Under the pieces are notes generated by a model, which did not search any database, was not told the DNA's origin, and worked only from the letters and a program-made list of their open reading frames with translations. The position numbers and the translations under genes were made by a program. From Bacteroidetes bacterium 4572_114 (GTDB lineage Bacteria > Bacteroidota > Bacteroidia > Bacteroidales > 4484-276): 9,278 bases of DNA. Shown here piece by piece: positions 6,808 through 9,278 of this stretch (its first letter is position 1; every line of letters begins with the position of its first letter). Location of the stretch: positions 1 to 9,278 of the forward strand of contig NIVA01000175.1 of assembly GCA_002254335.1 (NCBI GenBank), given 5' to 3'.

Positions 6808-6930
6808 TCGTTACCAAACGAATAGGGGATACTTTTCATTATTCCGGTTTTCCATCAATACCAGTATGCACAACTTTTTAGAAAATGAATTATCATTATA
6901 AAATATGTTTTAAAAGAGAGTAATATCAGC

Positions 6931-7794
6931 ATGGCAGAAAAAGAAATACCGGAGTCGATAGAAGGACAGGAAGAGGTGGAAATGACCTTTTGGGACCACC
7001 TGGAGGAGTTGCGCTGGCATTTGGTGCGTTCCATTGCTGCCGTAATCATCCTGGCCATTGTTGCCTTTGTAAACCAGGACTTCGTTTTCAATCAGGTGAT
7101 CCTGCCCCCAAAGTCCTCTGATTTTATTACCAACCGGTTGCTCTGCGATTTTGGTCATTTTCTTTCAAGCATTTGGAGCTTTTTTTCGGCGGACGCGCTC
7201 TGCATCGAAAATTTCAACCTGAAGTTGATCAACATCAAAATGGCCGGGCAATTTCTTATACACATGTACACCTCACTTTTTGCCGGGATAATTGTCGCCA
7301 TTCCCTATATCATTTGGGAGATTTGGCGGTTTGTGAAACCGGCTTTGCACCCATACGAACAGTCCCATGCCCGTGGTGCGGTTTTTTGGAGCTCGTTCCT
7401 CTTTTTAGTAGGGGTGCTTTTTAGTTATTTCCTTATCGTTCCGTTGGCGGTAATGTTTTTGGGGTCGTACAATGTGAGCGCAACTGTTGAAAACCAAATT
7501 GCACTTACCTCCTACATCAGCACGGTAGTATCGCTGACATTTGCCGTGGGGATAGTTTTTGAACTGCCTATTTTTGTGTTTTTCCTCACAAAAGTTGGGG
7601 TGCTTACCCCGGCATATATGCGGAAAAACCGCAAATATATGTTAGTAATCGTTTTGATCATCTCGGCCATCATCACCCCTGCTGATGTATTTAGCCAGGT
7701 TTTGGTGGCCCTGCCCCTATTTGGTTTATACGAAATCAGCATCCTTGTTTCCGACAGGGTTTATAAGAAGCGGCAGGAGGGGCTGGCGGGGTGA
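6931..7794 (+). CDS. tatC: Sec-independent protein translocase subunit TatC
   Basis: This is a 287-residue integral inner-membrane protein, the twin-arginine signal-peptide receptor of the Tat system, which exports folded proteins. Conserved elements in order are: cytoplasmic TFWDHLEELR (19-28), the first helix (about 33-48), a long periplasmic loop (about 50-105) containing LPPKSSDF, as usual in Bacteroidota, then PYIIWEIWRFVKPALHPYEQ (125-144), FELPIF (210-215) and TPADVFSQ (249-256). These correspond to the signal-recognition and Glu/Asp positions of E. coli TatC. The hydrophobic profile fits six membrane spans. The ATG at 6931 fits because the acidic N-terminus (AEKEIPESIEGQEEVEM) leads straight into the conserved motif; AGAGAG upstream at 6915-6920 is a weak ribosome-binding candidate. 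tatA/tatB are not next to it, and it is convergent with the kinase gene. It is intact. Confidence 0.96.
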   Translation: MAEKEIPESIEGQEEVEMTFWDHLEELRWHLVRSIAAVIILAIVAFVNQDFVFNQVILPPKSSDFITNRLLCDFGHFLSSIWSFFSADALCIENFNLKLINIKMAGQFLIHMYTSLFAGIIVAIPYIIWEIWRFVKPALHPYEQSHARGAVFWSSFLFLVGVLFSYFLIVPLAVMFLGSYNVSATVENQIALTSYISTVVSLTFAVGIVFELPIFVFFLTKVGVLTPAYMRKNRKYMLVIVLIISAIITPADVFSQVLVALPLFGLYEISILVSDRVYKKRQEGLAG

Positions 7795-7807
7795 GTCAGT
7801 GCAGGTA

Positions 7808-7840
7808 ATTCAGGGCGTGACTTGGAGTCACACCCTGAAT
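7808..7840. repeat. 33-nt hairpin family A, copy 1
   Basis: Arms ATTCAGGGCGTGACT and AGTCACACCCTGAAT enclose a TGG loop; 14 of 15 positions pair, the exception being C/A at arm position 9. It starts 13 nt after the tatC stop and may help terminate its transcript, though no T-run follows. Confidence 0.85.
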
Positions 7841-7862
7841 GGCCCGGTTAAAATGCCTAAAC

Positions 7863-7895
7863 AAACCTAACAGGTTTTTGAAACCTGTTAGGTTT
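7863..7895. repeat. 33-nt hairpin family B, copy 1
   Basis: AAACCTAACAGGTTT and AAACCTGTTAGGTTT form a perfect 15-bp stem around the loop TTG. The stem is identical to that of the copy at 8212-8244; only the loop differs. Confidence 0.9.
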
Positions 7896-7926
7896 CACAT
7901 CACCTCTGGGGCACTCCTGAGTATGT

Positions 7927-7959
7927 ATTCAGAACGTGACTTGATGTCACGCCCTGAGC
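7927..7959. repeat. 33-nt hairpin family A, copy 2 (degenerate)
   Basis: It has the same 33-nt frame and the same GTGAC / GTCAC core as the other family A copies. The outer stem has decayed at arm positions 1, 7, 8 and 15. Position 9 pairs as C-G here where copies 1 and 4 have C/A. Confidence 0.7.
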
Positions 7960-8019
7960 CGTAAATTCAGCGACAGAGTGGCGAAATATTTATAGAAACA
8001 AAATGGTCAGATGTCCCTA

Positions 8020-8079
8020 AAGGTGCAGAGCACCGGAATATTTATGTAGCTGAGGTAATATTACGGTGCTCTGCACCTT
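8020..8079. repeat. 60-nt hairpin with GGTGCAGAGCACC arm (family C)
   Basis: Bases 8020-8035 (AAGGTGCAGAGCACCG) and 8064-8079 form a perfect 16-bp stem. After one mismatch, AATATT (8037-8042) pairs with AATATT (8057-8062), leaving a 14-nt loop. The left arm is itself palindromic (GGTGC-AGA-GCACC). A related AATATTTATAG occurs upstream at 7985-7995, hinting at a longer repeat unit of about 50 bp. Confidence 0.85.
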
Positions 8080-8103
8080 CGTTTCTTCCGTGGGTTCCAT
8101 TTT

Positions 8104-8136
8104 ATTCACGGGGTGACCTGGAGTCACCCCGTGAAT
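8104..8136. repeat. 33-nt hairpin family A, copy 3 (best paired)
   Basis: ATTCACGGGGTGAC and GTCACCCCGTGAAT form a perfect 14-bp stem. Relative to copy 1, arm position 6 has changed from G-C to C-G and position 9 from C/A to G-C, so the pairing is kept by paired changes. Confidence 0.85.
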
Positions 8137-8151
8137 GACCCGTTTGGCTTT

Positions 8152-8184
8152 ATTCACGGCGTGACTTGAAGTCACACCCTGAAT
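8152..8184. repeat. 33-nt hairpin family A, copy 4
   Basis: It has the left arm of the copy 3 type (ATTCACGG) and the right arm of the copy 1 type (CCCTGAAT), so position 6 is a C/C mismatch; position 9 is C/A. The core GTGACT/AGTCAC is intact. It lies only 15 nt after copy 3 in the same orientation. Confidence 0.8.
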
Positions 8185-8211
8185 TGGCCTGGCGTTGGTT
8201 TCAAATCAAAC

Positions 8212-8244
8212 AAACCTAACAGGTTTTGAAAACCTGTTAGGTTT
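8212..8244. repeat. 33-nt hairpin family B, copy 2; possible kinase terminator
   Basis: It has the same perfect 15-bp stem as 7863-7895, with loop TGA. It lies 5 nt after the kinase stop on the minus strand and is followed in that direction by a T-rich stretch (GTTTGATTTG), so it could act as a terminator for the kinase gene. Confidence 0.85.
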
Positions 8245-8249
8245 TATCT

Positions 8250-8826
8250 TCAAATCACCTCAAACGGAATTTCTATCACCACCTTAGTGCCGGAAGCTTC
8301 ACCCGATTCATCCTTTAGGTCGATGATGTTGAGGTGTATCTTTCGCTTCTTTTTCCTGTTCAACACATTAAAACGCTCTTGTGTAATCCCGGTGGCCATG
8401 GATTTGTGGGTGGGATCATGTGCTTTTAGATTTTCCTGGGCCTGATGGCGGCCAATGCCATCATCTTCAATTTCCAAAACAAGTGTTTCGTTTTTCTTGA
8501 TGAAGCGCACCTCAATATTCCCCTTGACTTCTTTGGATTTGAGTCCGTGCTCGATGGCATTTTCGATAAAGGGCTGTGCCAGCATGGGCGGAATTAATGT
8601 GGCTTCCACATCAAGAGCATCATCAACCGAAACATTAAAATTGATCATCTCGGGATAGCGGATTTTTTGCAGGGTCAAATAATTTTCGATCGTATTGATT
8701 TCGTCTTCCAAAGTAATGGTTTCCGCCGCCGAACTATCAAGAATATTGCGGACAAGTTTTGAAAACCGCGCCAGGTATTTACTTGCCTTCATCGGTTCTT
8801 CATTGATAATGGAATAGTTGGATGTT
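8250..8826 (-). pseudogene. LytS/YehU-type sensor histidine kinase, C-terminal part (ATP-binding domain)
   Basis: From about SIINEEPMKASKYLARFSKL to the TGA at 8252-8250 this is the C-terminal part of a His_kinase (PF06580) plus HATPase_c sensor kinase. Visible motifs are the helix RNILDSSAAETITLEDEINT, an N box QPFIENAIEHGLK, a G1 box IEDDGIGR, a degenerate G2 region (SMATGITQERFNVLN) and the terminal SGTKVVIEIPF. In relatives this follows immediately after the phospho-acceptor motif 'LRSQMNPHFIFNAL.NIQ'. That motif is absent: the preceding sequence changes frame and jumps directly from the juxtamembrane linker to SIINEEP. The frame can be read upstream to an ATG at 8873, but those residues are an out-of-frame translation of the linker, not native. 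No LytTR-type response regulator follows; the next gene is the convergent tatC. Confidence 0.8.
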
Positions 8827-9278
8827 TTGCTGGTTAGTTTTGATGCGGTTTTGCCTGAAAAACAAGGTGGCAAATAAAATCAATAAAATGATTAATGCAA
8901 TCAGACCATAAAGGAAAATACTGTTTTGCCGGATACGGTATTGTTGAAGTTCGGTTTGTTGTTCGAGCATGCCGATTTGTTGGCTTTTTCTTTCGGACTC
9001 GTAGGCAATTTCCAAACCTAACAGTTGCTTATCGGCGGCTATCTGGTTCAAGGTGTCGGAATAAGCATGGTAAATTTTATAGTATTTCAACCCTTCGGCG
9101 GGCTTTCCTGAAATTTCCATCAATGTGCTCAGCTTCAGGTAAAGCTCGCACAGCCCCCTTTTTGATTCAATCCCTAGTATGTCACCGGTCATATTCCTGA
9201 CATCTAAATCCCAATTATTTACTGGTGCCCGTTTGTAGGCCTCATCCAGAAACCCCTTTCCTGTTGCATTTACTTTTA
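8800..9278 (-). pseudogene. LytS/YehU-type sensor histidine kinase, TPR/transmembrane part; 5' end outside window
   Basis: The frame is open from the window edge (first whole codon at 9276) to a TGA at 8802-8800. It encodes a TPR-like region (GFLDEAYKRA, then LYLKLSTLMEISGKPAEGLKYY-type helices with YKIYHAYSDTLNQI), a coiled-coil-prone segment (YESERKSQQIGMLEQQTELQ), one membrane helix (NSIFLYGLIALIILLILFATLFF) and a basic linker RQNRIKTNQQNIQ. It then ends in the unrelated LFHYQ. This is the standard N-terminal half of Bacteroidota TPR sensor kinases, in which the linker runs into the His-box. Here the His-box is deleted and the frame lost near 8812-8832. An ATG at 9192 exists but the TPR sequence continues upstream of it, so the real start is outside the window. 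Confidence 0.8.

Larger units (their letters stand above)
6540..6930. other. Divergent intergenic region between the AAA ATPase and tatC
   Basis: This 391-bp region separates the minus-strand ATPase fragment from plus-strand tatC. It carries the promoter candidates for both directions and the octamer repeat tract at 6713-6807. The frames open across the tract are Trp/Gly/Lys/Glu-rich translations of the repeat, not genes. Confidence 0.65.
7795..8249. other. Convergent intergenic region packed with hairpin repeats
   Basis: The 455 bp between the tatC stop and the kinase stop contain no gene. They contain seven inverted repeats: four copies of a 33-nt hairpin, two copies of a 33-nt AAACCTAACAGGTTT hairpin, and one 60-nt hairpin. 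The outermost ones lie 13 nt after tatC and 5 nt after the kinase, where bidirectional terminators would be expected. Confidence 0.8.

Noticed and set aside
6633..6901. Trp/Lys/Gly/Glu-rich frames upstream of tatC
   Set aside because: They are translations of an 8-bp tandem repeat, which shifts frame every unit, so no selected protein is likely.
7808..8244. Repeat cluster as a CRISPR array
   Set aside because: Spacing is irregular, three different repeat families are mixed, each repeat is a near-perfect hairpin, and there are no cas genes.

Overview
The window looks like a stretch of a Bacteroidota chromosome, probably from the Bacteroidales/Marinilabiliales side. This is inferred from TAnnTTTG-type -7 elements, starts without Shine-Dalgarno sequences, a TatC with a long first periplasmic loop, and families common in that phylum: DUF3795, TPR-type LytS-like kinases and YfcC transporters. 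No marker gene fixes the taxon.

Layout: (i) 2-259, + strand: C-terminal tail of a winged-helix regulator of the Schlafen/AlbA_2 or Fic type. (ii) 279-1883, +: intact YfcC/DcuC-superfamily transporter. (iii) 1884-2345: non-coding, with a hairpin and a composite repeat. (iv) 2346-4514, +: intact ribonuclease R (rnr). (v) 4515-4942: non-coding, holding an inverted copy of the repeat found upstream of rnr and a 15-bp inverted repeat. (vi) 4943-5352, -: DUF3795 gene broken by a frameshift, with a 35-bp-period duplication at its 3' end. (vii) 5441-6539, -: AT-rich AAA/SMC-like ATPase gene broken by a 1-nt frameshift and an apparent internal deletion. (viii) 6540-6930: promoters on both strands and an 8-bp-period tandem repeat. 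(ix) 6931-7794, +: intact tatC. (x) 7795-8249: convergent intergenic region packed with seven hairpins from three repeat families. (xi) 8250-9278, -: LytS/YehU-type sensor histidine kinase that runs off the window and has lost its phospho-acceptor His motif through a deletion plus frameshift.

The intact genes (transporter, RNase R, TatC) are unrelated housekeeping or transport functions and do not form a pathway. The most notable features are the non-coding structure (rnr bracketed by inverted copies of one repeat, and a hairpin cluster with compensatory base changes) and a run of three disrupted genes between rnr and the right edge. The disruptions may be real decay or consensus errors; the longer apparent deletions are harder to explain as base-calling errors. 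I see no convincing new defence or mobile system.
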